64,000 nucleotides of DNA from JAMXLO01 sp035492535 (GCA_035492535.1 DATJJM010000006.1:1-64000); one strand, 5' to 3'. Shown: positions 24,901 through 34,535, counted from the first letter of the stretch. Notes: generated from the letters alone by a model not told the origin. Translations and numbers: made by a program.

Positions 24901-27900
24901 CGAGCTCGACAAGCAGCAGGACAAGGTGCTCGCGCAGATCGATGCGACGGACAAGCTGACCAAGGCCTACGGCGAGGGCGGCGAGGCCGTGACGTTGGTC
25001 ACCGCGCAGCTGCAGGCGCAGGAGAAGGCGATCTCCGACAACCTCAAGCCGGGCACTGATAAATACAGAGCGGCAGTCGCGCTCCTGACAGATGAGTTCC
25101 TGCGCCTGGGCCAGTCGCAGGCAAATTTGAAGGCTGTGCAGGAAAGTAACGACATCAACCAGCAGATCAAGCTGGTGCAGGCTGAGACCGGCGCGCTGCT
25201 CGAAAACGGCGATGCGCGCACGCTGATGCTGCAGCACATGAAGGACGAGTACGACGTCCGCAAGAACAACCTCGGGCTATCGAAGCCGGCACAGGACGCA
25301 CTGATCGCACAGAAGGATGCACTGGCTCAGCTCACGCTGGAGATGAACAACCAGAAGCAGACGGTCAGCTACCTGTCGCAGCAGTTCAGCAGCGCGTTCG
25401 ATGCCATCGGCACTGCCATTACACAAACGTTCGTGCAAGGCGGAGGCGCCGCCGTCAAATGGGGCAACGTGATGCAGGGCGTGTTGACGCAAGTCCTGCA
25501 GGCCTTCGGCCACCTTGCGATCCTCAACCCACTGATGAATGCACTGACGGGCGGCACCGCACCGACACTCAGCTCGGTGTTCTCTCTGCTCAGCGGCGGC
25601 GGCACCAGCAGCGGTGCTGGCGGCGCGTTGTCGCTGGTGAGCGCAGGTGGCGGCCTGTTGCGTCTGGTCAGCAGCGGCGGCGGCGGTGAGGCCGCCTCTG
25701 GCGTCCCGGGCTTCGGCGGCGGTCTGAATCTCATCGGCACCCAGGCGACGGGCGTTGGAAGCATCCTGGCCGGCGGCGGCGCGTTTGGCGCGCTGGGGTC
25801 GCTCTATGCATCCGGTGTGGGCCAGGGAAGGACGACCGGCAGCGCGGCTGGTGGCACCGACCTGCTCAGTATCGGCAGCGGCTTGCTCTCAATCGGCAAG
25901 GCGTTCTTCCCCGGCACGTTTGGCACCGGCACCGGCAGCCTGTTCGGCAATATCGGGCAGTCGCTCGGGTTGACCGGCCAGGGCGGTGCGCTGACCGGCA
26001 TCACCAGCTTCCTCAACACGCCGATCTACTCCGCGGCGGGCGGCTTCTTCCCGACGTTCGCAAGCTCAGGCGTTTCGGCGGGCGAGGCGTCGTTCCTGAG
26101 CAGTGCTGGGATCTCGGCACCGACCGCTGGTGTAGCCGGTGCCAGTGCCGCGACGATTGGCAGTGTCATCGGCGGCGTCGGGGCTGGTTATGGCGTCGGC
26201 TCGATCATCGGCAGCTACGAACAAAGAGCGCTCAACAAAACCGGCCCAGCGCCGCAGATCGGTGCTGCCCTCGGGGCGGGCATTGGCGTCGCCTCGGTGG
26301 CGCTGGCTCCTGAGACCTTCGGCGTCTCATTGCTCGTCGGTGGCTTGATCGGTGGCGCTCTTGGCGGCGCTGCCGGCGGGCTGATCGGGCCCAGGCCGCC
26401 GAGCGCATTCTCAAGCACGATGATCACCGTCGGGGACGACGGCCTGCTGAGGGTCGGCGGCACAGCATCCCAGCGGGTCGACGCATCCAGCGAGCGCGCC
26501 GGTGCCATCAGTGACGCGGCTGCGATCAACCAGATGCTGCAAGGGCGTGGTCTGAGGATCACCAGCCTCGAGGGCGCGAACACTGGCGCGCCGTATCTAC
26601 AAATCGGCCAGAACACCCCGGGGGGATTTCAGGATCCAAGCAAGTATAGCTCGTTCGCCGCGGCCTTCCCGAGCCTGCGCTTCTCGTCACCCGACGCGCT
26701 CACCAATCAGTTCATCCAGGGGCGCTTGTTCGCCTCGCCCGACGAGCTGCAGGGCGTCACCACATCGCTGGCGGATTTCGAGAACGCCCTCAAAGGCACC
26801 AAGGCCGAGTCCGATACCATGGGCATCGCGCTGCGTGCCCTGGCCGGTGTCACGAACACCGGCGTGCAGCCGGCGTTGCAAAAGGCGGCGACGTTCATCA
26901 CGGCAACCTTCCCCGCGCTGACGGCAGGCGCGCCTGGCTCGTTGGCGACCGCGCAGAGCCAAGTCCATTTCCAATATCAGGATGCACTGAACACCGCGCA
27001 GCAGCTCGGCTTCGGCTACGACGAGCTCGCGGCGGCACAGCAGAAGGCCTTCGACAAAAACAACAAGGCGGCGCAGGACGCGCTCGATGCATCGGCAGCG
27101 AGTGTGCAGAGCCGTTTCCTCACCGCGCAAGGCACGGTTTCCGGCAGCCCACAGGATGCGATGAACGCCCAGCTGTTCGCGTTCGACGCCAATGCCAAGC
27201 AAGCACGGCAGCAGCTGTCCGACACGCTCACCGGCATCTTCGGCGATGCATATACGACGTCGGCGGACTACGCGCAGCGGATGGCGGACAACGACAAGGC
27301 CACCGCCGAGGAAAGGCTGGCGATCCAGGTCCAGTTCAACAAGCAGCAGCTGCAGATCCAACAGGCGAGCGATCAACAGCTCGCGGCACTGCAGGTCCGC
27401 TTTGCGACCAGTGTCGCTGCATTGAGCGGCGATCCACGGCAGATCCAAGCCGCCCAGGTGAACGCGTTGGGCGTCACGCAGGCGCAGGAGCGAGCCCAGT
27501 ACATTCAAAGCGAGCAGCAAACCTACGGCGATCTGTTCGGCACCGCGGATCCGAACAACCTCGACAAGTGGATCGCGCTGCTCTCCTCGCAGAACAACGA
27601 GATGCAGCTGCTGCAGCAGCAAATCGCCAGGACGAACCTGCAGAATCAGATCGCCAGCGATCAGCAGAACCAGGGCTTCAGCGTGCGCTCCGCCAATGCC
27701 CAGGCAGCGCTCAACCCCGCCGTCGCCCCGCAGGCGGCGCGGTATGCGTTCGACGTGCAGGCGCAGCAGGAACAGCAGGCCCTGTACCTCAGCCTCACCG
27801 CGACCTATGGCAACGCCTATGCACAGACGCAGGAATACGCGGACAAGCTGCTGGCCCTGCAGAAGGTGCAAGGCGAGGAACGGTTGGTGCTCGAGCAGAC

Positions 27901-28924
27901 GTTGCACGACCGCCAGATGCAGCAGGACATCGCCAATCAGCAGCAGGATGCGAACCTGCGAACGCGCGTGCAAAATGCGCGGGCGCAACTCAGCGGCGCC
28001 CCAACGACGATGGCGACTGCTGAGATAGACGCTTTGCGTGCGCAACAGCTCACCGAACGGCAGAGCTTCCAGGTCGGCCTGCTCTCGACCTTTGGCGATG
28101 CCTATGCGTCCACGAAGGAATACTACGACAAGCTCGCGGCATTGAACGATGCGCAGGTTGCGGAGATGCAGCTGCTGCAGGCGCAGATCGATCGCGCCAG
28201 CCTCGAGCGCAACATCGCCAGCCAGCAGCAGGACCAGAGCTTCGCAACCCGCTACACCAATGCGGCCGCCCAGGTCAGCGGCAGCGTGTCCGATCAGAAT
28301 GCGGCGGTGCTTGCGGCGTTCGATGCGCAGGCCCAGGCCGAGATTCAAAACCTGTACCTCAGCCTCACCGCGACCTATGGCGTGGCATACGCGCTGACGC
28401 AGGACTACGCGAACAAGCTGACGGCACTGCAAAAGGCCCAAGGCGAGGAGCGTCTCGCACTGCAGAAGCAGCAGGACGATGCCCTGAAAAGCCAAGCCGT
28501 GGGCACGATCTCTTCGCTCAATCAGTACGCCATCAGCCTGCAGACGGGCGACAAGTCGCCGCTGTCGCCCAAGGCGCAACTCGACTTGGCGCAACGCCAG
28601 TTCGAGACCCAGGCGCAGCTGGCATCACATGGGAATTACGCGGCCGTGCAAACCCTGCAGCAATACAGCGAGGCCTATCTCGCTGCAGCGCACACCGTGT
28701 TCGGATCCGGCATGGATTATGTGCAGGCCTTCAGCAAGGTGATCAGCACCCTGGCGACAGTCGCGTCGCAATCGCCTGACGCGCTGACCGCATCGATCCT
28801 GCAGACCGAGACGCGCACGCAAACCGCGATCCTGGTCGAGCAGCTGCAGGAGCTGCAGGACGAGGTGAAGCAGCTGCGCCTGCAGCTGGTGCAGGGCCAG
28901 ACCGCGCCGGCGCGTGTCGGATGA
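21974..28924 (+). CDS. Tape measure protein (2316 aa)
   Basis: By far the longest gene. It is rich in Ala, Gln and charged helices and sets tail length; at roughly 0.15 nm per residue it predicts a tail near 350 nm, long for a siphovirus. Visible parts: helical N-terminus with 'TRQLGVQTVQFFSSLESGIPFMTALVEQ' (typical tape measure core), a duplicated ~230-residue block around 740-1140 (PGTDKFTDAVIRL / PGTDKYRAAVALL), a glycine-rich hydrophobic stretch around 1170-1500 likely to insert in membrane, and five tandem ~95-residue repeats near the C-terminus. The stop overlaps the next start (ATGA). Confidence 0.93.
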   Translation: MANEEQLRDDYTLNLQAEDNTSAPVDKAAASLDGYVKSAESAAAAVTGLGGTVKTAADQITAAGAAWDRVARRNDDVTAAAYRLKSAQEELTRVQALAARALEAGGADQDVVNRVLAQQTEKVRQLTAALIEVRAATEGAAEAAALWETRIEQGDELLTGLSASAAATAAAFTKGSAEAAVYGQSLASLRAQFDSVFKVSQAYEAELATLNKAFATGAIEGPVAQARALDDLNAKYARITGTADALLAKKQAETDASAKLVAQYAAERASFDSIYAASKQYEEQFNKLTAALEAGRINQAQFDVYLDKANATMATASRTAQAYSQSHGQAAFATRQLGVQTVQFFSSLESGIPFMTALVEQGHQLVDVALATGTGFEVITNAMKTAFGAIASPLGAAITSVTILTAGLVAMAFATEGGQKNLLSLQQTLRATRDDYASLAGEVNAAAKNVAASSTISRPDARAAGATIAGTFNFEGTQKDIESLIKLSGDLAVVWGTTVPDAAKFLSKAMEDPAKAAQELAEKHFPGMNAALVRNIERMQDSGHAADAYAQVLRVLEGVNGAAVDSMTPLQAALHRLGEEFSSTKNAADSAVAPVQGGLSRIATNTLNAVSNAIDALKGPDRPVNSMPMTPFQMYGGTQAQVQGPDFGPDSFGAGGGGADPGNRNLLAQQAAEAAKAVDDFNRVMQRANATVKDSPFGKLQDATDTAKALSDALATLGDRTDDNAAKFDTLTTALQITQKSLEEAEKAVALYGETATDKAVKATEAQAQGQRDIAAAYADGTDAVIQATAYAKAYEAALSEGLIPGTDKFTDAVIRLTVANVDNARAVGAVKAAEDSRNIDDQIELIKAETEAILNNTAANRANVQSIKDKQAVDKLGEAGASPDLQAHALAQRISLDAATADKQLATSAASLADKYKPAEVAQLNEKIGEFAAKLRELGPRTEENAATVDKYSNAIKGAEAEITRLNKTHEVHRAELDKQQDKVLAQIDATDKLTKAYGEGGEAVTLVTAQLQAQEKAISDNLKPGTDKYRAAVALLTDEFLRLGQSQANLKAVQESNDINQQIKLVQAETGALLENGDARTLMLQHMKDEYDVRKNNLGLSKPAQDALIAQKDALAQLTLEMNNQKQTVSYLSQQFSSAFDAIGTAITQTFVQGGGAAVKWGNVMQGVLTQVLQAFGHLAILNPLMNALTGGTAPTLSSVFSLLSGGGTSSGAGGALSLVSAGGGLLRLVSSGGGGEAASGVPGFGGGLNLIGTQATGVGSILAGGGAFGALGSLYASGVGQGRTTGSAAGGTDLLSIGSGLLSIGKAFFPGTFGTGTGSLFGNIGQSLGLTGQGGALTGITSFLNTPIYSAAGGFFPTFASSGVSAGEASFLSSAGISAPTAGVAGASAATIGSVIGGVGAGYGVGSIIGSYEQRALNKTGPAPQIGAALGAGIGVASVALAPETFGVSLLVGGLIGGALGGAAGGLIGPRPPSAFSSTMITVGDDGLLRVGGTASQRVDASSERAGAISDAAAINQMLQGRGLRITSLEGANTGAPYLQIGQNTPGGFQDPSKYSSFAAAFPSLRFSSPDALTNQFIQGRLFASPDELQGVTTSLADFENALKGTKAESDTMGIALRALAGVTNTGVQPALQKAATFITATFPALTAGAPGSLATAQSQVHFQYQDALNTAQQLGFGYDELAAAQQKAFDKNNKAAQDALDASAASVQSRFLTAQGTVSGSPQDAMNAQLFAFDANAKQARQQLSDTLTGIFGDAYTTSADYAQRMADNDKATAEERLAIQVQFNKQQLQIQQASDQQLAALQVRFATSVAALSGDPRQIQAAQVNALGVTQAQERAQYIQSEQQTYGDLFGTADPNNLDKWIALLSSQNNEMQLLQQQIARTNLQNQIASDQQNQGFSVRSANAQAALNPAVAPQAARYAFDVQAQQEQQALYLSLTATYGNAYAQTQEYADKLLALQKVQGEERLVLEQTLHDRQMQQDIANQQQDANLRTRVQNARAQLSGAPTTMATAEIDALRAQQLTERQSFQVGLLSTFGDAYASTKEYYDKLAALNDAQVAEMQLLQAQIDRASLERNIASQQQDQSFATRYTNAAAQVSGSVSDQNAAVLAAFDAQAQAEIQNLYLSLTATYGVAYALTQDYANKLTALQKAQGEERLALQKQQDDALKSQAVGTISSLNQYAISLQTGDKSPLSPKAQLDLAQRQFETQAQLASHGNYAAVQTLQQYSEAYLAAAHTVFGSGMDYVQAFSKVISTLATVASQSPDALTASILQTETRTQTAILVEQLQELQDEVKQLRLQLVQGQTAPARVG
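27116..28505 (+). repeat. Five tandem ~95-residue repeats inside the tape measure gene
   Basis: Each unit follows the scheme 'AQxxLSGxPxxxxxAxxxAFDAQAQxExQxLxxxLTATYGxAYAxTxEYADKLxALQKxQGEERLxLQxQ'. Units start near FLTAQGTVSG, FATSVAALSG, ANAQAALNPA, ARAQLSGAPT and AAAQVSGSVS. The DNA is diverged between units except for near-identical blocks around CTGTACCTCAGCCTCACCGC (units 3 and 5). Confidence 0.85.
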
Positions 28925-31900
28925 CGGCCTACTTCTTCGCCATCGAGCAGGCGATCCGCCAGCCGAGTCCTGGCGGCATCAAGTTCGATCTCGGCCATGC
29001 CACGCGGCCGCACGGCGCGCTGTCGATGCTGGAGACTGTCTACACCGACAGCCAGATCCTGGCGTCCGACTCAGGCTACTGCACGCAGCCCTCCGATCCG
29101 GCGGGCCCAACGCCCTATCCGCCGCGCGTGCAGGAAGCCTTCGCGATCGATGCGATGGTGAACCTCGATCCCACAGCGAGCGCGGTCGGCGCGTCGTGGG
29201 GTGCGATCAGGCTCGCCAACAACGACGGCAAATACGATCCGATCATCACCGGCGGCTGGATCGCCGATGGCCAGTCAACGCACATCCTCTACGGCACGAA
29301 GGAGCTGGAGAATTTCGACGGGTTCAGGACCGCGCGCAGCGCTGCGGCCACACGGCTCGATCGGACCAACACGCTGGCGCTGGCAGCACCCGGCGCGTTG
29401 CGCCAGGACTTTACCGGGGCACTGACGCTCGATCAGAACGCGACGAATTCGCTACGCAATTCGAGCGCAAACGGTGCAGTTCCGGGTACGATCGGTGCGG
29501 GTGGCGTCATGCCCGCGGGGTGGCAGACGACCGCTGTCGGCCTGACCATCGAGCTGTCCACCTATCGGACCGCGCTCGCCGGCGGCACCGCGACGGTGCT
29601 GCGCCTGCGCTATCACGGCACAACCAGCGCCACCTCGGGCACCCTGATCTACAGCAACGCCGGCGGGCTCTCCGGTCTCCCGGTCAATCAGCCTGTCGCG
29701 CAATCGGTCTCCATCGCGCGCGCCGCGGGGAGCTTCACTGGGGTCACACAGATAACGCACTATCTGGTGGCCGCCGATGCAACAGGTACGGCCATCGCAA
29801 CGGCGCAGCCCAATTTCCTGCCGTCGATCACCACCAACCTGACGCGGGTGTCGCGCACCCTCAACCTGCCTGCGACCGGTGTCGTGCCGTTCTACACCGC
29901 AGCCGCAGGCATGGCGTTCTACTGGGCGAGCGGTGCCGCGATCGATTTCACCATCGACGTTGTTGCACCCCAGGTCGAGCTGGGCGCGGTGGCGACGCCG
30001 TTCATCGCGTCCTCGGCCGGCGAAGTGACGCATGGCGATGCCACGGTGAACTACATCCCCCATGGCGATATGTCTGGCGCGGTAACAGGCACACCGGGCA
30101 CGCTGCCGACCGGATGGAGTGTGAACCTCGGTACCGGCATTTCGCAGCAAGTGGTGGCGATTGGCACCGATGCGGGGACCGGTCTGAAGTACATCGATCT
30201 GCGATTCTTCGGCACCACGGGCAGCACGCTCACCAACCTGCATTTCACCGGCGCGAACGCGATCGATGCCAACACCGGGCAGAAGTGGTGCATGAGCGTC
30301 TATGCCCTGCTCGCCGCAGGATCCCAGGCCGGGCTCACCTTCGCGGTCGGCGTGCAGGAAATGGATACGGGCGGCGCATTCCTGGTGTGGGATGCCGAAA
30401 CGCAGAAACAGCTTGCGGTCGCCGCCATCGGCATCGGCCGCACCAGGCGCGTCGCGCCGATCACCACGGCCAATGCAGGCTGCCGTTATGTGCAGCCGTC
30501 GATGTGGTTCACCTACGCCAGCGGTGTCGCGATCGACTTCACCGTGCGGCTGATGGCGCCGCAGCTCGAGGGCGGCACGGTGGCAACCGCGGTCGTCCCC
30601 ACGACCACCGCAGCTGCAGGTCGGGCAGCAACCTACAGCGTCACCGGCACGCCGGTGCTGATGAACGAAGCTGCCGCGACCAACTATGTCCGCTCGACGC
30701 AGACACCAGGGGTCGCCAACGTGACGGTGGCGGCATCGACCGATGTGCCTGCGATCTACTCGGGCGTGCCGGTGTGGAAACATACGCGCACAGCAACAGG
30801 CACCGACACCAACACCGGTTCGTTTGGAGTGACCGCGCTGCCGTCAACCGGCGTGCATATTCGTGCCTCGATGTGGGCCTGGGTGCCGTCATCGCTGAAC
30901 ACGAAAAGCAACATCAGCATCAACATCGAGGGCAATGTCACCGCAGCGGTGAGCGGCCGCGCCGACACGACGCGTGTCGATCAGTGGCAGCGCATCACCG
31001 CGACCGCGACGCTCAACTCAGGCAGCACCACGACGAACATCGTCTTTCGCACCACCACGCAGCAGGCCGGGGACGTGCTCTACACGGCCGCGTGGCAGAT
31101 GGAGCTCGATAGCGGCGCCCCCACGTCGTTCATCCCGCCAGCGACCGCCGCAGCCGTCCGCGACGCCGATCTGCTCTATACCGCGCGCAACATCCTGCTG
31201 GATCCGCCCTACGCATCGCTCATTCCGGCCTTCAACGGCGTCGCCGGCTCGATCACCTCCGACGACCAGGAAATGACCATCCCGCTGCGCGATGCCTCGT
31301 ACTGGCTCGAGCGCCCGCTGCTGCGATCGACCTATGGTGGCAATGGCCAGTACGACGGCAGCGCCGCCCTGGCCGGAACGCTGAAGCCCCTCGTCATCGG
31401 CGCTGGCACGAAGACCGGGACGCCGGCCTTCCCCTTCTGGGACGGTCCGGTGAGCAACGTCACGCCGGTGCTGATCGATCCGGCGGCGTTGATCTACCAA
31501 GTGAACGACGGCCCGATCGGCCGGATCGCAGGGTTCTATGAAGGCGGGCACGCAGGCGGCTGGCCGAACGCTGGCGATGTCGCTGACTTCTATGACGGCA
31601 GCTCGACTCCTTCCGGGCAGTATCGGACCTGCCTCGCGCGTGGCTGCATCCAGCTGGGATCGCAGCCGACGTATGCCATCACGCTCGATGTCAACGGCCC
31701 GCCGATCCAGGCGCCGGCGACCAGCCTCGCCGTCGCTTACTACGCCCTGACGCAGCTGTGTGGCGTGCCGACGAACCTCGTGGGGTTAACCGCCGGTGAG
31801 CTGACCGCCATCGGTGCCACCGCACCGCTGCGCAATGGCTGCGGCCTGTTCCTCGGACCGCAGGACAATCCAAGCGGCGTCGATCTTTTGACGCGGATCC

Positions 31901-32502
31901 TCGCGCCGTTTGCGATGAAGCTGGTGTCCTGCCGCGATGGGATGCTGCGCGCGCTGGTGCTGGCCGCGCTGCCGGCGTCGCCAACCATCAAAGCGGTGCT
32001 CGATGATCGCACGATCATCTCAATCACACCGATCGATCTGCCAGCCACCGTATCCCCAACGCCCTACAGGATGAGGGTCGGTTACAACGACAACTACACC
32101 ATTCAGACGAGTGGCCTGTCGCCCCTCGCGCCGCCGGCCTGGGTGCAATACGTCGCCACCCCAAGCAGCGTGGCACAGGCGAATTCGCCCGTCCTCGCAA
32201 GTGCCATCGCGCGGCCGAATGATCCGCCCGTCATCACCGGCAGCATCATCACCCATATCGACGGGTTCGGTGCGCTCGACGCGGCGACCCAGAGCGCGGC
32301 CCAGTACATCGGATTGTGGGGTGTGCGACGACGGCTCTATGGCATCGCTGTGCCATTCACCGTCGGCGTCGCGCTCGAGTATGGCGACGTGGTGTCGATC
32401 ACCACTGAGATCGGTGACCTGTCAGGCACCGTGCTCGGTCAAGTCGTCGGCTACAGCTACCGCAGCGAAGACGCTTCGATCGTGCTGAGGATCCTCACAT
32501 GA
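28921..32502 (+). CDS. Tail-tip hub protein with inserted carbohydrate-binding-like modules (1193 aa)
   Basis: The N-terminal ~170 residues and the C-terminal ~430 residues look like a tail hub or distal tail protein (WGAIRLANNDGKYDPI; DQEMTIPLRDASYWLERPLL; a C-terminus similar to phage hub proteins). Between them are three beta-sandwich modules that each end in a CBM-like motif (IDFTIDVVAPQVELG, IDFTVRLMAPQLEGG, LYTAAWQMELDSGAPTSFIPP). Such modules bind saccharides or decorate the tip. The start overlaps the tape measure stop as ATGA. No protease or lysozyme signature seen. Confidence 0.75.
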   Translation: MTAYFFAIEQAIRQPSPGGIKFDLGHATRPHGALSMLETVYTDSQILASDSGYCTQPSDPAGPTPYPPRVQEAFAIDAMVNLDPTASAVGASWGAIRLANNDGKYDPIITGGWIADGQSTHILYGTKELENFDGFRTARSAAATRLDRTNTLALAAPGALRQDFTGALTLDQNATNSLRNSSANGAVPGTIGAGGVMPAGWQTTAVGLTIELSTYRTALAGGTATVLRLRYHGTTSATSGTLIYSNAGGLSGLPVNQPVAQSVSIARAAGSFTGVTQITHYLVAADATGTAIATAQPNFLPSITTNLTRVSRTLNLPATGVVPFYTAAAGMAFYWASGAAIDFTIDVVAPQVELGAVATPFIASSAGEVTHGDATVNYIPHGDMSGAVTGTPGTLPTGWSVNLGTGISQQVVAIGTDAGTGLKYIDLRFFGTTGSTLTNLHFTGANAIDANTGQKWCMSVYALLAAGSQAGLTFAVGVQEMDTGGAFLVWDAETQKQLAVAAIGIGRTRRVAPITTANAGCRYVQPSMWFTYASGVAIDFTVRLMAPQLEGGTVATAVVPTTTAAAGRAATYSVTGTPVLMNEAAATNYVRSTQTPGVANVTVAASTDVPAIYSGVPVWKHTRTATGTDTNTGSFGVTALPSTGVHIRASMWAWVPSSLNTKSNISINIEGNVTAAVSGRADTTRVDQWQRITATATLNSGSTTTNIVFRTTTQQAGDVLYTAAWQMELDSGAPTSFIPPATAAAVRDADLLYTARNILLDPPYASLIPAFNGVAGSITSDDQEMTIPLRDASYWLERPLLRSTYGGNGQYDGSAALAGTLKPLVIGAGTKTGTPAFPFWDGPVSNVTPVLIDPAALIYQVNDGPIGRIAGFYEGGHAGGWPNAGDVADFYDGSSTPSGQYRTCLARGCIQLGSQPTYAITLDVNGPPIQAPATSLAVAYYALTQLCGVPTNLVGLTAGELTAIGATAPLRNGCGLFLGPQDNPSGVDLLTRILAPFAMKLVSCRDGMLRALVLAALPASPTIKAVLDDRTIISITPIDLPATVSPTPYRMRVGYNDNYTIQTSGLSPLAPPAWVQYVATPSSVAQANSPVLASAIARPNDPPVITGSIITHIDGFGALDAATQSAAQYIGLWGVRRRLYGIAVPFTVGVALEYGDVVSITTEIGDLSGTVLGQVVGYSYRSEDASIVLRILT

Positions 32503-33275
32503 GCGGCCCATTGCTCGGCTACATCAACTTCGTAAAGAGCGGCACGGTGACGGCGAACAATGCCGCGGCCAATTTTCCGGTGACCAACCTGCAGAACGAT
32601 TCCGGCCACGCGGCCGATGGCTGGCAGACCACGATCAAGACCGGCATTCTATTGACCATCACGTCAGCGCTGGGGCTGCAGCCTTACCGCCTGATCGGCC
32701 TGTTCCGCTCCAACATGACCTCGGCCGCCGTGCTGGTGTTCACTGTCTACACGAACCCATCGACAGTGGTCTGGACTGCCACGGTCGGCGGCCCAGTGAA
32801 TGGCAGCGGTCAGGTCGTGGTCGACACCGGCGGCGTCATCGGTGACTACGCCACCGTCCTCATCAACGACGCGGGCAACCCCCAGCCGTACGTCAACGTG
32901 GCATTGGCCTACGCTGGGCCCGCCTGGAGCCCGCTCTCCAATTTCTCGCTGGCCACCAGCTACGGCCGTGACGTCACCACCGATGAAATGATCTCGCACG
33001 GCGGCCAGGAATACCCGGTCTATCGGTACCAGCGGCGTCGCTGGGATCTCGACATGCAGGGCGTCCGCACCTCGAGCGAGCTGTGGCCGATCCTCGATGC
33101 GATGATGCGCATCGCCGCACCCGGCGCGAACATTCTCGTGGTGCCCGACTTTGGCTCGGCCGACATGACGACCGAGGCATCATTCGGTCGCATCAAACAG
33201 ACGGCGGATGTCAAATACCCGTTGGGCACTGCCGATCGCCGTTCCTGGTCAGGCCAGCACACCGAACGGGTCTGA
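32499..33275 (+). CDS. Tail-tip accessory protein (258 aa)
   Basis: Coupled to the hub gene by an ATGA overlap. The sequence is beta-rich in its first two thirds (LGYINFVKSGTVTANNAAANFPVTNLQND, a phrase common in phage tip proteins that reads fields along a panel). It continues with 'YRYQRRRWDLDMQGVRTSSELWPILDAMMR' and 'ILVVPDFGS'. Likely a baseplate hub partner. No enzymatic motif seen. Confidence 0.72.
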   Translation: MSGPLLGYINFVKSGTVTANNAAANFPVTNLQNDSGHAADGWQTTIKTGILLTITSALGLQPYRLIGLFRSNMTSAAVLVFTVYTNPSTVVWTATVGGPVNGSGQVVVDTGGVIGDYATVLINDAGNPQPYVNVALAYAGPAWSPLSNFSLATSYGRDVTTDEMISHGGQEYPVYRYQRRRWDLDMQGVRTSSELWPILDAMMRIAAPGANILVVPDFGSADMTTEASFGRIKQTADVKYPLGTADRRSWSGQHTERV

Positions 33276-33285
33276 GCGAGGTATC

Positions 33286-34350
33286 ATGGCAGAGAAAACC
33301 GGCAACCTGATCCTGGAGCTGGTGCCTGCGCCTGGCACCGGCAGCTTCACGTTGGGAACGCCCGCGCCGAACCGGCTGCCGTGGTCGTTCGGCGAGGGGA
33401 TTTATTGGACCTCGGGGGCGCAGCTCTACTACTTCGCCGACGACACCGCGCAGCAGGAATGGGGCTACGGCACCTACACCAGCGGCAGGCTGACGCGCGA
33501 TCAGGTGCTGTGGAATTCCAACAGCAGCAACGCGCGGCTCAACTTCGGGACCAAGCCAGTCTACCTCTATCCGGAGATCCCGGCGGAACGGCAAGTGTAT
33601 CGCGATCCGGCCTCCGGGCGGCTGATCGCGGCCTACGACATCACCAGCCCGACGCAGAACCTGGGTCCGCTTGCGGGCCATCGCAACCGCCTCATCAACG
33701 CCGGGTTCCAGATCAACCAGCGGAACTATGCCGGTGCCGCCACCGCCGCAGGCCTCTACATGCACGACCGCTGGAAGGCGGGTGCGGGCGGCTGCACCTA
33801 CAGCACCAACCCGCTGTTCCCGGGCTCCACGATCACCATCACCGCGGGGACGCTGCAGCAGGTGATCAATGCCGTGCAGATGGACGGTGGGACTTACACG
33901 CTGTCCTGGACCGGCACGGCCACGGCGCGGGTCGATGCCAGTGCCTACAGCGCGAGCCCGCTGACGGTGACCGGCCTCGCCGCCGGCGTGACCCACACCG
34001 TCGAGTTCAATACCGGCACTGTCCGCTACCCGCAGTTCGAGCCCGGCGACGTCGCCACGAAATGGGAGATCCGGCACGACGAGCAGGCGCTGTGCGACCT
34101 CTACTACAGCTGGGGAAATTTCAACTACCAGGGCTGGAACGGCGGAAGCAATCCGATGGTGTTCACTATCAGCCTGCCACAGAAGATGCGCGCCAACCCG
34201 ACGCTGACGCTCAACGTGAGCACCATCACCAATCTCACCGGCCCCACACTGACGGCGTTGAACAGCCGCGATCTGGCGCTCTCCGTCTTCGGGGTGGCGG
34301 CCAATCCCTTCACGTTGTTCGGCAGCTACACCGCGTCGAACGAGCTTTAG
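33286..34350 (+). CDS. Distal tail fibre or receptor-binding protein (354 aa)
   Basis: Starts at ATG 33286 (MAEKTGNLILELVPAPGTGSF) after GAGCGAGG. The first 130 residues look like an attachment domain. From RNRLINAGFQINQRNYAG onward it has the 'NxxFxINQR' carbohydrate-binding motif common in phage tail-tip proteins, followed by a beta-sandwich and an aromatic-rich C-terminal domain (YYSWGNFNYQGWNGG). It is the last gene of the rightward structural operon and meets the next minus-strand gene with a four-base overlap. Confidence 0.75.
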   Translation: MAEKTGNLILELVPAPGTGSFTLGTPAPNRLPWSFGEGIYWTSGAQLYYFADDTAQQEWGYGTYTSGRLTRDQVLWNSNSSNARLNFGTKPVYLYPEIPAERQVYRDPASGRLIAAYDITSPTQNLGPLAGHRNRLINAGFQINQRNYAGAATAAGLYMHDRWKAGAGGCTYSTNPLFPGSTITITAGTLQQVINAVQMDGGTYTLSWTGTATARVDASAYSASPLTVTGLAAGVTHTVEFNTGTVRYPQFEPGDVATKWEIRHDEQALCDLYYSWGNFNYQGWNGGSNPMVFTISLPQKMRANPTLTLNVSTITNLTGPTLTALNSRDLALSVFGVAANPFTLFGSYTASNEL

Positions 34351-34535
34351 TTCGCGAGGTGCACGAGGTCGTCAGCCCACAGGTCGAGTTTCATACTCTC
34401 GCCGACGGTGCGGGTGAGGAGCACCAGGATGCGGCCTTCCTCGGCGCGTATCACGCTTTTGACGTTCCACAGCCGGCCATCCTCCAGACGCACGTTGTCG
34501 GAGGAGCTGAGGTTGGCGGCGCGGCGCAGGATCAT
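34347..34535 (-). CDS. Small conserved-looking protein (62 aa)
   Basis: Minus-strand ORF (MILRRAANLSSSDNVRLEDGRLWNVKSVIRAEEGR...) with balanced composition and a beta-barrel-like pattern. It converges on the tail fibre gene with a four-base overlap. The frame has no frameshift signs. It may be a small Tudor- or SH3-like protein; function unknown. Confidence 0.58.
   Translation of the reverse strand: MILRRAANLSSSDNVRLEDGRLWNVKSVIRAEEGRILVLLTRTVGESMKLDLWADDLVHLAN

Noticed and set aside
21833..28594. Two long minus-strand frames opposite the tape measure gene (23983-21833 and 28594-26687)
   Set aside because: Low-complexity Leu/Arg/Gly shadows of the biased plus-strand codons; no domain, no start context.
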